Made by a program: the position numbers and the translations under genes. The notes beneath the pieces were generated by a model, which saw only the letters and a program-made list of their open reading frames with translations, did not search any database and was not told the origin of the DNA. DNA of 30,206 nt, from IMG/VR virus record IMGVR_UViG_3300028559_000141, positions 1 through 30,206 of that record. One strand, given 5' to 3'. The stretch comes from a virus. This document shows positions 1 through 6,709 of the stretch, one piece after another (within the stretch, counting starts at the first letter, position 1; each line of letters starts with the position of its first letter).

Positions 1-1
1 A

Positions 2-202
2 ATTGGTTACTGCGAATTGTGGTCACGAATAGGTAGAAAATTCATCGCATTAGACCCTACTTCATTTCAAGATGTACAATTGATTTGTAAGGCAAACGGA
101 GTAGATGATGAAGATGTAATTGAACGCGCTTACGCTGAATCGCAGGGGGATATTAGAAGAGTTAGAAGGTCAGTTGAACAATATTTCTTATTACAAAAAT
201 GA
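2..202 (+). CDS. MuB-like transposition ATPase, C-terminal end (partial)
   Basis: The frame is already open at base 2, so this is the last 66 residues of a gene that starts left of the window. The visible part is a helical C-terminal segment containing DPTSFQDVQLICKANGV and GDIRRVRRSVEQY. It resembles the lid/C-terminal region of MuB/TnsC-type AAA+ ATPases, which deliver target DNA to the transposase. The ATP-binding motifs would be upstream and are not visible. The stop overlaps the next start (ATGA), as is usual for the first genes of a Mu-like early operon. The family call rests on this short segment and on the Mu-like context, so it is probable rather than certain. Confidence 0.6.
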   Translation: MGYCELWSRIGRKFIALDPTSFQDVQLICKANGVDDEDVIERAYAESQGDIRRVRRSVEQYFLLQK

Positions 203-822
203 AATTTTTAAGCGCACATAACATTTACGCTCGTGTTCACAAGAAATTTGAGTTTGATGGTGATTGGCTTAAATCAATGGGCGCACCCGAAACCTCAGGA
301 GTTTGGATAATTTACGGGCGAGAGAAAAATGGTAAAACGTGGTTCACACTAAAATTAGCGAACTATTTGTCAACCATTACCAAAGTCTTGTATGTATCTG
401 CCGAGGAGGGAACATCAGCCGCGTTTGTGGAGGCTTGCCAACGTGCAGAAATAGGTGCACACAATCGCAATCTTGCATTTTTAGAATATACAGAGCTCCC
501 GGAACTGGAGATTAAACTTTCCAAGCGCCGTGCACCTGAGGTATTGATTTTAGATAACGCCACAATATATGAGGATGATTTCAGAGCGGGTGGGTTTAGA
601 AAATTCGTACAAGCACATCCAAATTTATTAATCATTTTGGTTGCACATGAGGAACGTGGCGAACCTTATACTGCAGCCGCAAAATTGGCAAAAAAACTCG
701 CTTCAATTATCGTTCGTGTAGAGGGATTGAAAGCATTTATATCAGGACGTTGCCCAGGTGGATCTATCTCGGTTGACGAAAACAAAGCAGCATTATTTCA
801 CGGTCAAACAAAAACAGCATGA
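199..822 (+). CDS. RecA-like P-loop ATPase
   Basis: This 207-residue protein has a Walker A motif GREKNGKT at residues 40-47 and a Walker B strand EVLILDN around 114-120. A third strand with a polar end (LLIILVAHEE) follows. The arrangement is that of small RecA/RadA-type ATPases carried by phages. It starts at an ATG overlapping the previous stop (ATGA), and its own stop overlaps the next start in the same way, so it is translationally coupled on both sides. A role next to the transposition ATPase in DNA recombination or replication is inferred from position. The exact substrate cannot be read from the sequence. Confidence 0.6.
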   Translation: MKFLSAHNIYARVHKKFEFDGDWLKSMGAPETSGVWIIYGREKNGKTWFTLKLANYLSTITKVLYVSAEEGTSAAFVEACQRAEIGAHNRNLAFLEYTELPELEIKLSKRRAPEVLILDNATIYEDDFRAGGFRKFVQAHPNLLIILVAHEERGEPYTAAAKLAKKLASIIVRVEGLKAFISGRCPGGSISVDENKAALFHGQTKTA

Positions 823-1205
823 AAACAATAACACACATCGACACTCAAAGAACGGAGGGGATTGTAAATCCACTTTTGATTCAAGAATCATTTTCATTTT
901 CAGAAATGGAATACAAGCAATTTGTCTATGAATTGGGATTGAAGTTCCTAAAAGAATTTTATGGTCAAGATGATTTAGCTATTCAAATGGTAGAGCGTTC
1001 AATTTACTTCTGGAAGTGGTGGAAAAATGAGTATTTGCAGTGGGAAAAGGATTTACTTAACTACATCACTCGAAATGATTTATTAGCTGTAAAGGAGAAT
1101 TATGTGGAGGTAATGTCTAACCTTTTATTAGACCAATTGACCTTCGAAAGCTACCTCACATTTTTGAAAATCTACAAAGATAAACTCCGATGCCAAAATA
1201 TATAG
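819..1205 (+). CDS. hypothetical protein, early operon
   Basis: This 128-residue protein is rich in aromatic and charged residues (for example SIYFWKWWKNEYLQWEKD). It reads as mostly helical, with no recognisable catalytic motif, signal peptide or membrane span. The start ATG overlaps the preceding stop, and the 3' end overlaps the next gene by 16 bases. That overlap marks it as a genuine member of the early operon. I do not recognise the family. Confidence 0.7.
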   Translation: MKTITHIDTQRTEGIVNPLLIQESFSFSEMEYKQFVYELGLKFLKEFYGQDDLAIQMVERSIYFWKWWKNEYLQWEKDLLNYITRNDLLAVKENYVEVMSNLLLDQLTFESYLTFLKIYKDKLRCQNI

Positions 1206-1453
1206 ACAAGGAGAACCCAGAGCAGAACCCACGCAATATTCCACAGTTTAGGAATCGGATAAAAGCACTGGAGGAACAAAAAGAGGGCTTTTATAAAGAG
1301 CTTCAATACTGCAGAGACAACAAAGAATGGTTTGAAATCGTGAGAGCAATAAACAACCTATCTGTTGACCTTGACAACCTCAAAAAGCAATACGCTTTTA
1401 GAAACACAAGAGCGGAATATGTTCCGGAACACTATGTAATCTTTAATCAATAA
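1190..1453 (+). CDS. hypothetical coiled-coil protein
   Basis: This 87-residue protein has a central charged helix (roughly residues 20-70, from RIKALEEQKEGFYKELQYC to NNLSVDLDNLKKQY) with heptad-like spacing of leucines, consistent with a short coiled coil. It overlaps the upstream gene by 16 bases in another frame and ends three bases before the DUF3164 gene. It is therefore part of the same early transcript. Function is not recognisable. Confidence 0.65.
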   Translation: MPKYIDKENPEQNPRNIPQFRNRIKALEEQKEGFYKELQYCRDNKEWFEIVRAINNLSVDLDNLKKQYAFRNTRAEYVPEHYVIFNQ

Positions 1454-1456
1454 TAA

Positions 1457-2113
1457 ATGGAAACACAAACAGTACCAGTACCAGTCGAGGAACTATCCAT
1501 ACAAGAAATGGAAGCTATCCTTAACAAAAAGAAAGCGGATGCTCAAAAGCTTCGCATGAAGGAAAAAGAAAACTACGAAAAAGAGCGCGACGAACTCGTT
1601 GAAAAAATGGTTGCCAAAGCGCGTAACATTTCAGGCATTTTAAAGTCATTTAAAACAGACTTAAATGTAGTATTTGACGAGCACCAATTACGCCTGCAGG
1701 AGTATGGCGGTATTCGTTCGAACTCTAAAGGTGGTTTTTCATTGCAACATTCAAATGGTGAGTTAAAAGCAGTTCGCACACGTTCAACCCAACCTGTGTG
1801 GGATGAGCGTTCAACAAAAGCCTTGGAGCTAATATCTGATTTCATGCAGGACATGGTGAAGAAAAAGGATTTGAAACTTTATGAGATTTTGAAAAGCTTC
1901 ATTCAACGCAATGAAAAGGGTGAGTTGGAGTATTCTAAAGTAATGCACCTTTTAAGCCATAAGGATAAATATGACGACCCTCGTTGGGTTGAAGGATTGA
2001 ACTTGATACAAGAATCCTATTCAATTTCATTGCGTGGCTATGGTTTTGACTTCTTTGCGAAAGATGATCAAGGTAAATGGCTAAAAATTGAAATCAACTT
2101 CACAGCTATCTAA
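1457..2113 (+). CDS. DUF3164 family protein (Mu-like early protein)
   Basis: This 218-residue protein opens with a highly charged helix (about residues 15-65), followed by GGFSLQHSNGELKAVRTRS and a conserved-looking C-terminal half with LISDFMQDMV, KVMHLLSHKDKYDDPRWVEG and SLRGYGFDFF. This matches my knowledge of DUF3164, a family found in the early region of Mu-like phages between the transposition genes and gemA. Its biochemical role is unknown. The stop overlaps the start of the next gene (TAATG). Family assignment is fairly secure; function is not. Confidence 0.75.
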   Translation: METQTVPVPVEELSIQEMEAILNKKKADAQKLRMKEKENYEKERDELVEKMVAKARNISGILKSFKTDLNVVFDEHQLRLQEYGGIRSNSKGGFSLQHSNGELKAVRTRSTQPVWDERSTKALELISDFMQDMVKKKDLKLYEILKSFIQRNEKGELEYSKVMHLLSHKDKYDDPRWVEGLNLIQESYSISLRGYGFDFFAKDDQGKWLKIEINFTAI

Positions 2114-2367
2114 TGGGATTCTTTGATTTTTGGAAGCGTAAGAATAATAGTAGAATTCTTCCACAACAAATTACAAAACGCATTAATAAGATTGGCCAAC
2201 CTGCACCTCGTGAATATTTGGTTCAATGTGAAATCGTTTACAAAGGCACGCCACTAAGTACAGTTTCACTTAAAATAAAAGCTCCTTCCTCAGCGGTTGC
2301 GGAGAAATTAGTGAAGGAGCATGTGGAACTGAAACCATCAAAAATTAATCAAATCAAAAATAAATAA
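2113..2367 (+). CDS. hypothetical protein
   Basis: This 84-residue basic protein starts at the TAATG junction with the DUF3164 gene. It begins MGFFDFWKRKNNS and ends in a strand-rich part (YLVQCEIVYKGTPLSTVSLK) and a Lys-rich tail. There is no signal peptide or membrane span. Immediately after its stop lies a folded intergenic segment (2371-2428). The family is not recognised; the tight coupling to its upstream neighbour supports it being real. Confidence 0.6.
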   Translation: MGFFDFWKRKNNSRILPQQITKRINKIGQPAPREYLVQCEIVYKGTPLSTVSLKIKAPSSAVAEKLVKEHVELKPSKINQIKNK

Positions 2368-2370
2368 TCA

Positions 2371-2428
2371 GGCTCTGGTAAGCCACTCCCCATTGTATTC
2401 AATCGGCAAGGATGCCGTGGGGAGTTTT
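2371..2428 (+). ncRNA. structured intergenic RNA element (multi-hairpin)
   Basis: The gap between two early genes can fold compactly. A closing stem pairs ACTCCCCA (2385-2392) with TGGGGAGT (2418-2425). Inside it sit CGGCA (2404-2408)/TGCCG (2413-2417) with loop AGGA, and a small TTG/CAA hairpin. A further GGCT/AGCC hairpin (2371-2384) precedes it. Only four T follow the closing stem, so it is a poor canonical terminator. It could be a leader, an mRNA-processing element or an attenuator for the membrane-protein gene that starts at 2443. Pairing is seen directly; function is inferred. Confidence 0.4.
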
Positions 2429-2442
2429 AAAACTAAAAATCT

Positions 2443-2700
2443 ATGAAAAATTTAATCCCATTTGAACAAAGACAAAAAGCCTTGTTTGGCTTAGTGCTCA
2501 TTACAACTTTAACCTACATTTTGATGATTTTAAATGTACTCTATAACATTGGATTATCAATTAAATTGATAGTTGCACCTGTAAGCGCTTACATACTCTT
2601 TTGTTTCATCGTGTATATGTATTACCGCCTTATTAATTGGTGGGAAATGCTGACGATTTGGTTTGACAGAAAATCAGAAGATGAAAGGAGTGATGATTAA
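2443..2700 (+). CDS. small two-span membrane protein
   Basis: This 85-residue protein has two clear hydrophobic helices, about residues 14-35 (LFGLVLITTLTYILMILNVL) and 40-62. A short charged cytoplasmic-type tail ends in KSEDERSDD. It has no signal-peptidase site. It lies alone between two intergenic stretches that both carry hairpins, unlike the tightly overlapping genes around it. The role is unknown; a phage membrane effector or exclusion protein is possible but unsupported. Confidence 0.6.
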   Translation: MKNLIPFEQRQKALFGLVLITTLTYILMILNVLYNIGLSIKLIVAPVSAYILFCFIVYMYYRLINWWEMLTIWFDRKSEDERSDD

Positions 2701-2718
2701 ATGGGTCATCCTCCTTAA

Positions 2719-2758
2719 TCCTCCTTCAAAGGAGGAAACTAAATCTCACTTCGAGTGA
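2719..2758 (+). other. two intergenic hairpins with anti-Shine-Dalgarno-like repeats
   Basis: The 99-base gap between the membrane gene and the next gene holds two hairpins. The first, 2719-2736, pairs TCCTCCT with AGGAGGA around a TCAA loop. The second, 2746-2758, pairs TCACT with AGTGA around TCG. The motif CCTCCTT occurs twice (2710-2716 and 2720-2726), matching the anti-Shine-Dalgarno end of 16S rRNA. No long T-run follows, so these are not classical terminators. No gene is seen in the gap. Confidence 0.35.
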
Positions 2759-2799
2759 AAATCAAGCATCAAAAATTAAAAATCAATAATCCTTAAAAC

Positions 2800-3078
2800 A
2801 TGAATTACACTAAAAATTTACCATTTAAACTTAGAACTCAGGGCTTCGAGTTTCAGTCATCAATCAAAAACAAAGAAGTTGATTACGAGGACTTCAAAAA
2901 AGATGACATTGAAGTTACAGTTGACCACGCAATGCAACAAGCGCCAATAATCTTTAACGGTGGCTTTGGTGATGATATTGAAGTCAAAGGAGTAAGAACA
3001 CTATCAGAGCTTAAGATGCTCCACCGCCTTATTTACGGCGCAAAATCAACTCGAATCAATAACGAAGACGGCGACTAA
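2800..3078 (+). CDS. hypothetical protein
   Basis: This 92-residue acidic protein (MNYTKNLPFKLRTQGFEFQ...) has a repeated aspartate/glutamate-rich character (DYEDFKKDDIEV). It has no membrane span or recognisable motif. An AT-rich leader without a Shine-Dalgarno site precedes the ATG, as is common in Bacteroidota. It is followed at once by the zinc-ribbon gene. Function unknown. Confidence 0.6.
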   Translation: MNYTKNLPFKLRTQGFEFQSSIKNKEVDYEDFKKDDIEVTVDHAMQQAPIIFNGGFGDDIEVKGVRTLSELKMLHRLIYGAKSTRINNEDGD

Positions 3079-3079
3079 A

Positions 3080-3250
3080 ATGAAAGCAACACCAACACTC
3101 AAAGAAAATGTTAGGTTAATCAGATGCACCAACTGTAACTACAAGCACACCAAAGACCTCCGTGTGATAATCAACAATATGTACGTGTGCCCAAAGTGCC
3201 ACGAGGAGGTATACAAATTAGATGTTAACGCGTTAATCAATCAGAAATAA
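3080..3250 (+). CDS. small zinc-ribbon protein, Com-like
   Basis: This 56-residue ORF starts at an ATG one base after the preceding stop and ends in a TAATG overlap with the next gene. It has two knuckles: C16-x2-C19 within IRCTNCN and C37-x2-C40 within CPKCH, 17 residues apart. As I recall it, phage Mu Com, the RNA-binding activator of mom translation, has nearly the same layout (IRCKNCN ... CPRC). Sequence and spacing therefore suggest a Com-type zinc ribbon. However, the gene sits in the early operon, about 25 kb from the Mom-like locus, whereas Mu com lies next to mom. The zinc site is clear; the Com relationship is an inference that a profile search would test. Confidence 0.65.
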   Translation: MKATPTLKENVRLIRCTNCNYKHTKDLRVIINNMYVCPKCHEEVYKLDVNALINQK

Positions 3251-3591
3251 TGGCAACGTTTTTAATAAAAAAAGAAAAGACGATTACTCGTCAACAGGGC
3301 GATACTTCAGACGTAACTTTTGTTTTTCCTGATGTAATCAACCCAGAAGATTTTTCCATCAAATTTTCAGTATGGTCAAATGTTAGCCAAGGCACTTTGT
3401 TATTTGAAAAAACACAAGATGACATGGAAATCGGAGAGCAAACGGTAGCGATTCCAATTGACCGAGAAGATACTGTAACTGTTAACGGAGATAGATATTG
3501 GGAACTTGTAATCTACAATGAGCACGTAACCCACACAATCGGTAAAGGAACTTTTAAAATAGAAAAGATTTATGGAAGCAATTATAATTGA
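3250..3591 (+). CDS. BppU-like N-terminal (Ig-fold) baseplate/fibre protein
   Basis: This 113-residue, almost entirely beta-strand protein carries KTITRQQGDTSDVTFVF near the start, then IKFSVWSN and a closing GKGTFKIEK. The pattern resembles the N-terminal domain of BppU-type upper baseplate proteins, which anchor receptor-binding fibres. It overlaps the stop of the zinc-ribbon gene, and its own 3' end overlaps the collagen-repeat gene by 20 bases. That coupling supports a two-part fibre assembly. Its place in the early operon, rather than after the baseplate genes, is unusual. Confidence 0.5.
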   Translation: MATFLIKKEKTITRQQGDTSDVTFVFPDVINPEDFSIKFSVWSNVSQGTLLFEKTQDDMEIGEQTVAIPIDREDTVTVNGDRYWELVIYNEHVTHTIGKGTFKIEKIYGSNYN

Positions 3592-4237
3592 TTTAGAAAT
3601 CGTTGACCCCATACTTCTTGAGATAGGAGTAGAAAGTGAAATGATGGTGAACCCAACACCTGCACCGGCATTTATTAAAGGTGAAAAGGGAGATACAGGT
3701 GAACGTGGTTTACAGGGAGAACAAGGCATCCAAGGAGAAAAGGGCGACGCTGGAGTTATTCTTTTAGATTCTCACATCGGTGGCTCATTGAGTAATAATA
3801 ATCAATTTGCAAGACTAAGAGATGTTTTAATACCTGCTAATACCTTATCCGATGGCGATGTAATTCAGATTAATGTTTTAGTATTTCAATCGCTTACTTC
3901 TGTTGCAAAAAATGCCAGATTGCATTTAACACAAAATCTATCCACTGCATTAGATAATTCAAATCAAATTGCAATTAGTGTTCAAGGCACAACCTCTAAT
4001 ATTCAGTTTGCAATTATCCGAGAATTTATATATTGGCAAGGCTCTTTGCAACTCTTACAAAGTTCAGTAACACAAGCGGTCACCGACCCCATTGCTAATG
4101 GTGGTGTTAGTACTGACGAGTTGTTTCCATTTGATGCTTCCGTTGATAATTACATCAGTATTTCTGCAGGTTCTGCAGCTAACAATACCTATTTAAAAAC
4201 ACTGAAACGTTCACTTTTTAAATTAATCAAAGCATAA
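3572..4237 (+). CDS. collagen-repeat phage fibre protein
   Basis: This 221-residue protein has a short N-terminal region, then about eight Gly-x-y triplets (residues ~37-61, beginning GEKGDTGERGLQGEQG) predicted to form a collagen-like triple helix. A strand-rich C-terminal globular part (about 65-221) follows and is a candidate trimeric tip. Such collagen stalks are common in phage tail fibres. It overlaps the BppU-like gene by 20 bases and shares TAATG with the next gene. It is probably a receptor-binding or decoration fibre; the target is unknown. Confidence 0.7.
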   Translation: MEAIIIDLEIVDPILLEIGVESEMMVNPTPAPAFIKGEKGDTGERGLQGEQGIQGEKGDAGVILLDSHIGGSLSNNNQFARLRDVLIPANTLSDGDVIQINVLVFQSLTSVAKNARLHLTQNLSTALDNSNQIAISVQGTTSNIQFAIIREFIYWQGSLQLLQSSVTQAVTDPIANGGVSTDELFPFDASVDNYISISAGSAANNTYLKTLKRSLFKLIKA

Positions 4238-4446
4238 TGAAAACTATTGAAAACACAGGACAATCAATTGATTTTAAGAAATCATATATTGTCACATTAA
4301 ATGTAATTCTGCTTTTTGACACTTATGCTGAGTATTTAGAAAAGTGCCAAATGATCATCGATTTAGGAGAAATTCCAACCGGACACGAACTCTTTTACAA
4401 TACTGTATCAAATCTATTTTTTACCGCACCAATGACTAAGCCATGA
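4237..4446 (+). CDS. hypothetical protein following the early fibre gene
   Basis: This 69-residue protein has a hydrophobic strand, SYIVTLNVILLFD (~residues 16-28), and an amphipathic helix. It starts at the TAATG junction with the fibre gene and overlaps the next gene by four bases. The position suggests a fibre accessory or chaperone, but no motif proves this. Confidence 0.55.
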   Translation: MKTIENTGQSIDFKKSYIVTLNVILLFDTYAEYLEKCQMIIDLGEIPTGHELFYNTVSNLFFTAPMTKP

Positions 4447-4727
4447 ATAAACATTTTGTAAAAATAACCCAAACCTACGCCACAAAAAACAAATTGCAAG
4501 CGGCAATCTATCAAGCTCTAAAAAAAGTTGACCACATCTTGCTTGAAAAAAAGCACTTGGAAACATTTCTAAATGAAACGCAAGAGCTTGTCAAAGAATT
4601 GAATCAACAGTTTCCACGGTGCACACCAGTTGGAGTTGACATCTCAACTCATGATGAGAAAATGACTTTGTTAGTGGTTAGACATGTCATGCACATCTGT
4701 GTATATAAAGCAATGATCAACGCATGA
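4443..4727 (+). CDS. hypothetical helical protein
   Basis: This 94-residue, mainly helical, lysine-rich protein includes LKKVDHILLEKKHLETFLNE. Its C-terminal end (VVRHVMHICVYKAMINA) contains His and Cys residues but no recognisable metal motif. It is coupled by ATGA overlaps to both neighbours, the second being gemA. I do not recognise the family. Confidence 0.6.
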   Translation: MNKHFVKITQTYATKNKLQAAIYQALKKVDHILLEKKHLETFLNETQELVKELNQQFPRCTPVGVDISTHDEKMTLLVVRHVMHICVYKAMINA

Positions 4728-5167
4728 GCTACGCACACTACTTCGCACTCGAGCGCTCAATCAAAGAACTTGGTTTCGACGTTGAGCGTTCAGAACTCAT
4801 TGAGCAGTTTACTGATGGCCAAAAAAAAAGCCTCAAGGAATTAACCGCAGATGAATATGCGCGCTTCACAACTTGGCTTCATACAACATTCATTCAAGGT
4901 GGTTCTCGCTCTGATGGTCGCTCGACACACTCAACCGCTGCCAACTCAAAATATGGTCCTTTGAATGTAATGCGCCGCAAGTTGCTAGCTCTATTCTTCA
5001 AAATGGGTTACCAAAAAAACAGTAAATCAGACGTGCAAGCTGTTGATGCCTGGTGCAGAAAATACGGCAAGTTCCACAAAGGGCTTAATGAAATGGACGG
5101 CGTGGAACTACCTGCAGTAATTACGCAAGCCGAGGCAATGTATAAAAGATTTTTAGAAGGACTTTAA
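4724..5167 (+). CDS. GemA / Mu gp16-like regulatory protein (DUF1018)
   Basis: This 147-residue protein is of typical length for the GemA (gp16) family. The N-terminal segment around SIKELGFDVER is followed by SLKELTADEYARFTTWL. The C-terminal half carries the characteristic LLALFFKMGYQ and a VDAWCRKYGKFHKGLNEM stretch. In phage Mu, GemA is a non-essential early protein that alters host gene expression and DNA topology. It follows the upstream gene with an ATGA overlap and closes the well-conserved part of the early operon. The family call is good; its action in this host is unknown. Confidence 0.75.
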   Translation: MSYAHYFALERSIKELGFDVERSELIEQFTDGQKKSLKELTADEYARFTTWLHTTFIQGGSRSDGRSTHSTAANSKYGPLNVMRRKLLALFFKMGYQKNSKSDVQAVDAWCRKYGKFHKGLNEMDGVELPAVITQAEAMYKRFLEGL

Positions 5168-5178
5168 AACTGTTTAAA

Positions 5179-5481
5179 ATGAATTTAAAATTAACAAAAG
5201 ACGAGCTAACTGTAGTTCTAAACGCTTTGAATTCGCTTCAAAAGGTTAGCTTCAATACAACGCTTGAAAAAAAACTTTGTAAAGAGATTTTAGTTGAGCT
5301 TGTACTTAAAACCTTGAAGAACTCGCTGCATCCGAAGCTAAAGTATTCTATCAAATTGGACACAAAAACGCTCTTGGTTCTCAACCATGTTCTACCTCAA
5401 ATTTACCCTTCCAACGAATTTGACATTGCAGTTATGACCCGAATCATTCAAGAAATTAATCAAGCATGCCTAAGTATTTAA
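5179..5481 (+). CDS. hypothetical helical protein
   Basis: This 100-residue protein is all-helical in appearance (LTKDELTVVLNALNSLQKV ...), rich in Leu and Lys, with no membrane span. It begins 12 bases after the gemA stop. Its 3' end overlaps the next gene by 16 bases in a different frame. Function unknown. Confidence 0.6.
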   Translation: MNLKLTKDELTVVLNALNSLQKVSFNTTLEKKLCKEILVELVLKTLKNSLHPKLKYSIKLDTKTLLVLNHVLPQIYPSNEFDIAVMTRIIQEINQACLSI

Positions 5482-5888
5482 TCACTTTCACAAAACAAGA
5501 TGCCAATGCGCTTCTTGAATACAACGATGAGGGTTTTCTTATGAAATACGAACTCACACCAGGAACGTTTGATAAACTGCAGTTTGCGTGGTTTTTTTCG
5601 CGCTTTCCGAGAACACTTGAGTTATTAGAGAAATGGAAATTTTGGAACGTTCCAAATGTTACCATCAAAAAGGTTGAGGAAGATTTGAGCTTTGACCGCT
5701 TCTATGACCTTTATGCTTATAAGGTTTCCGGGAGAAAAGATTCCGAAAAGATATGGAACAAAATGAGCGACACTGAAAGAGCTAAAGCCATTGCACACAT
5801 ACCAAAGTATGATATGTTGCTCTTCAAAACAGGGCAAAACAAGAAATACCCCGAACGCTACTTAAACACTGCACAATGGAACAATTAA
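5466..5888 (+). CDS. conserved Bacteroidota phage protein, replication-associated-like
   Basis: This 140-residue protein's C-terminal half (about 65-140) carries SFDRFYDLYAYKVSG, KIWNKMSDTERAKAIAHIPKYD and YPERYLNTAQWNN. This F-x-x-L-Y ... Y-L-N-x-x-x-W pattern recurs in Bacteroidota phage and replication-associated proteins. I take it as a protein- or DNA-binding module, without assigning a reaction. The 3' end overlaps the start of a 36-residue membrane protein. Confidence 0.6.
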   Translation: MPKYLITFTKQDANALLEYNDEGFLMKYELTPGTFDKLQFAWFFSRFPRTLELLEKWKFWNVPNVTIKKVEEDLSFDRFYDLYAYKVSGRKDSEKIWNKMSDTERAKAIAHIPKYDMLLFKTGQNKKYPERYLNTAQWNN

Positions 5889-5986
5889 AAAAAAATGTTT
5901 TGGCACTCATTTTATCAGTTGTACTGTTCTGGTGCGTATTCATAGGCTTGGTTGCTTTTTGCGCTTGGCTTTTCAAAGGAATTTAA
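5876..5986 (+). CDS. single-span small membrane protein (36 aa)
   Basis: The ATG at 5876 lies inside the end of the upstream gene in a different frame. The 36-residue product is a basic N-terminus (MEQLKKN), one hydrophobic helix (about residues 8-32, VLALILSVVLFWCVFIGLVA) and a short tail. It resembles many tiny phage membrane proteins. Overlap with the operon and the clean membrane helix support it. No function can be assigned. Confidence 0.5.
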   Translation: MEQLKKNVLALILSVVLFWCVFIGLVAFCAWLFKGI

Positions 5987-6000
5987 AAATATTAAAATAA

Positions 6001-6630
6001 ATGAAAACAGAAAATTTAAGTTACTCAAATTTGGGAAAAACCTCAATTATCGCTGTTGAGCGCGATGAAAACAATAATCTTTATGTAGATGCTCGTAAAC
6101 TGCACCAAAAATTAAATATCTCAACAAAATTTACAATGTGGATTGAAAGACGAATTGAAGAATATGGCTTTGAGGAGGGTTTGGAGTTTTTCCCAAATTT
6201 GGGAAAAACCTCTAAAGGTTCTAAAGGAGGTCGTCCAACTCTTGAATATCAATTGAGTATCTCAATGGCACAAGAATTATGTATTTTGGATAATTCAGAA
6301 ATTGGAAAATCAATTCGTTTGTATTTGCTTCAACTCTTAAATGAAAAGAACAATCCGTTGAGTGCTCTGGAGGGTGTGCCGTTCTTAACTGTCAATGGTC
6401 GCAAATTGTATTGTTATAGAGCAATTCAAAGAATGTTAGGTTTCTCAACCAAAAGTAGCATCAATAACGTGCGTAGAAGGTTTGCATCACAACTATACAT
6501 TTTTGAACGCATTGCCTACATTACAGAAGAATACGTGCGCTTAATGTTTAGTCGTGCTGCAGTTAGAAATGAATCAAAGCTTTGTATTGCTGCACCTGAA
6601 GTTGTCACGAATCAATTAGCATTGTTTTAG
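6001..6630 (+). CDS. AntA/AntB-type antirepressor
   Basis: This 209-residue protein's AntA domain occupies about residues 16-110, with DARKLHQKLNI, the WIERRIEEYGFEEG segment and GRPTLEYQLSISMAQELCI. The rest (from about PFLTVNGRKLYCYRAIQ) is a second helical domain of the kind that follows AntA/KilA-N modules. Antirepressors of this family bind phage repressors and promote induction. The gene starts 14 bases after the membrane gene and is followed by a strong terminator, so it closes the early transcript. The peptide NLGKTS occurs twice (near residues 10-16 and 66-72), encoded by a 19-base direct repeat. Confidence 0.8.
   Translation: MKTENLSYSNLGKTSIIAVERDENNNLYVDARKLHQKLNISTKFTMWIERRIEEYGFEEGLEFFPNLGKTSKGSKGGRPTLEYQLSISMAQELCILDNSEIGKSIRLYLLQLLNEKNNPLSALEGVPFLTVNGRKLYCYRAIQRMLGFSTKSSINNVRRRFASQLYIFERIAYITEEYVRLMFSRAAVRNESKLCIAAPEVVTNQLALF
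6026..6212 (+). repeat. 19-bp direct repeat within the antirepressor gene
   Basis: CAAATTTGGGAAAAACCTC occurs at 6026-6044 and again at 6194-6212, 168 bases apart and in the same reading frame. Both copies encode NLGKTS. The repeat could come from an internal duplication or gene conversion. It could also be a DNA site recognised by a regulator. Confidence 0.7.
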
Positions 6631-6662
6631 CTGAATAAAAAAAGGGTATCCAAATTTTAGAT

Positions 6663-6689
6663 AGCCCTACACGGTTAGGGCTTTTTTTT
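6663..6689 (+). terminator. rho-independent terminator after antirepressor gene
   Basis: AGCCCTA (6663-6669) pairs perfectly with TAGGGCT (6676-6682) around a 6-base loop, followed by seven T (6683-6689). This is a textbook intrinsic terminator, 33 bases after the antirepressor stop. Confidence 0.85.
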
Positions 6690-6696
6690 ATATTTG
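6689..6696 (+). promoter_or_regulatory. Bacteroidota -7 promoter element
   Basis: TATATTTG matches the Bacteroidota -7 consensus TAnnTTTG. It lies just after the terminator and 13 bases before the ATG at 6710. No clear TTG appears at the -33 distance, so it is a candidate only. It implies a very short leader for the small membrane-protein gene. Confidence 0.45.
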
Positions 6697-6709
6697 TAAA
6701 AACAATAAC

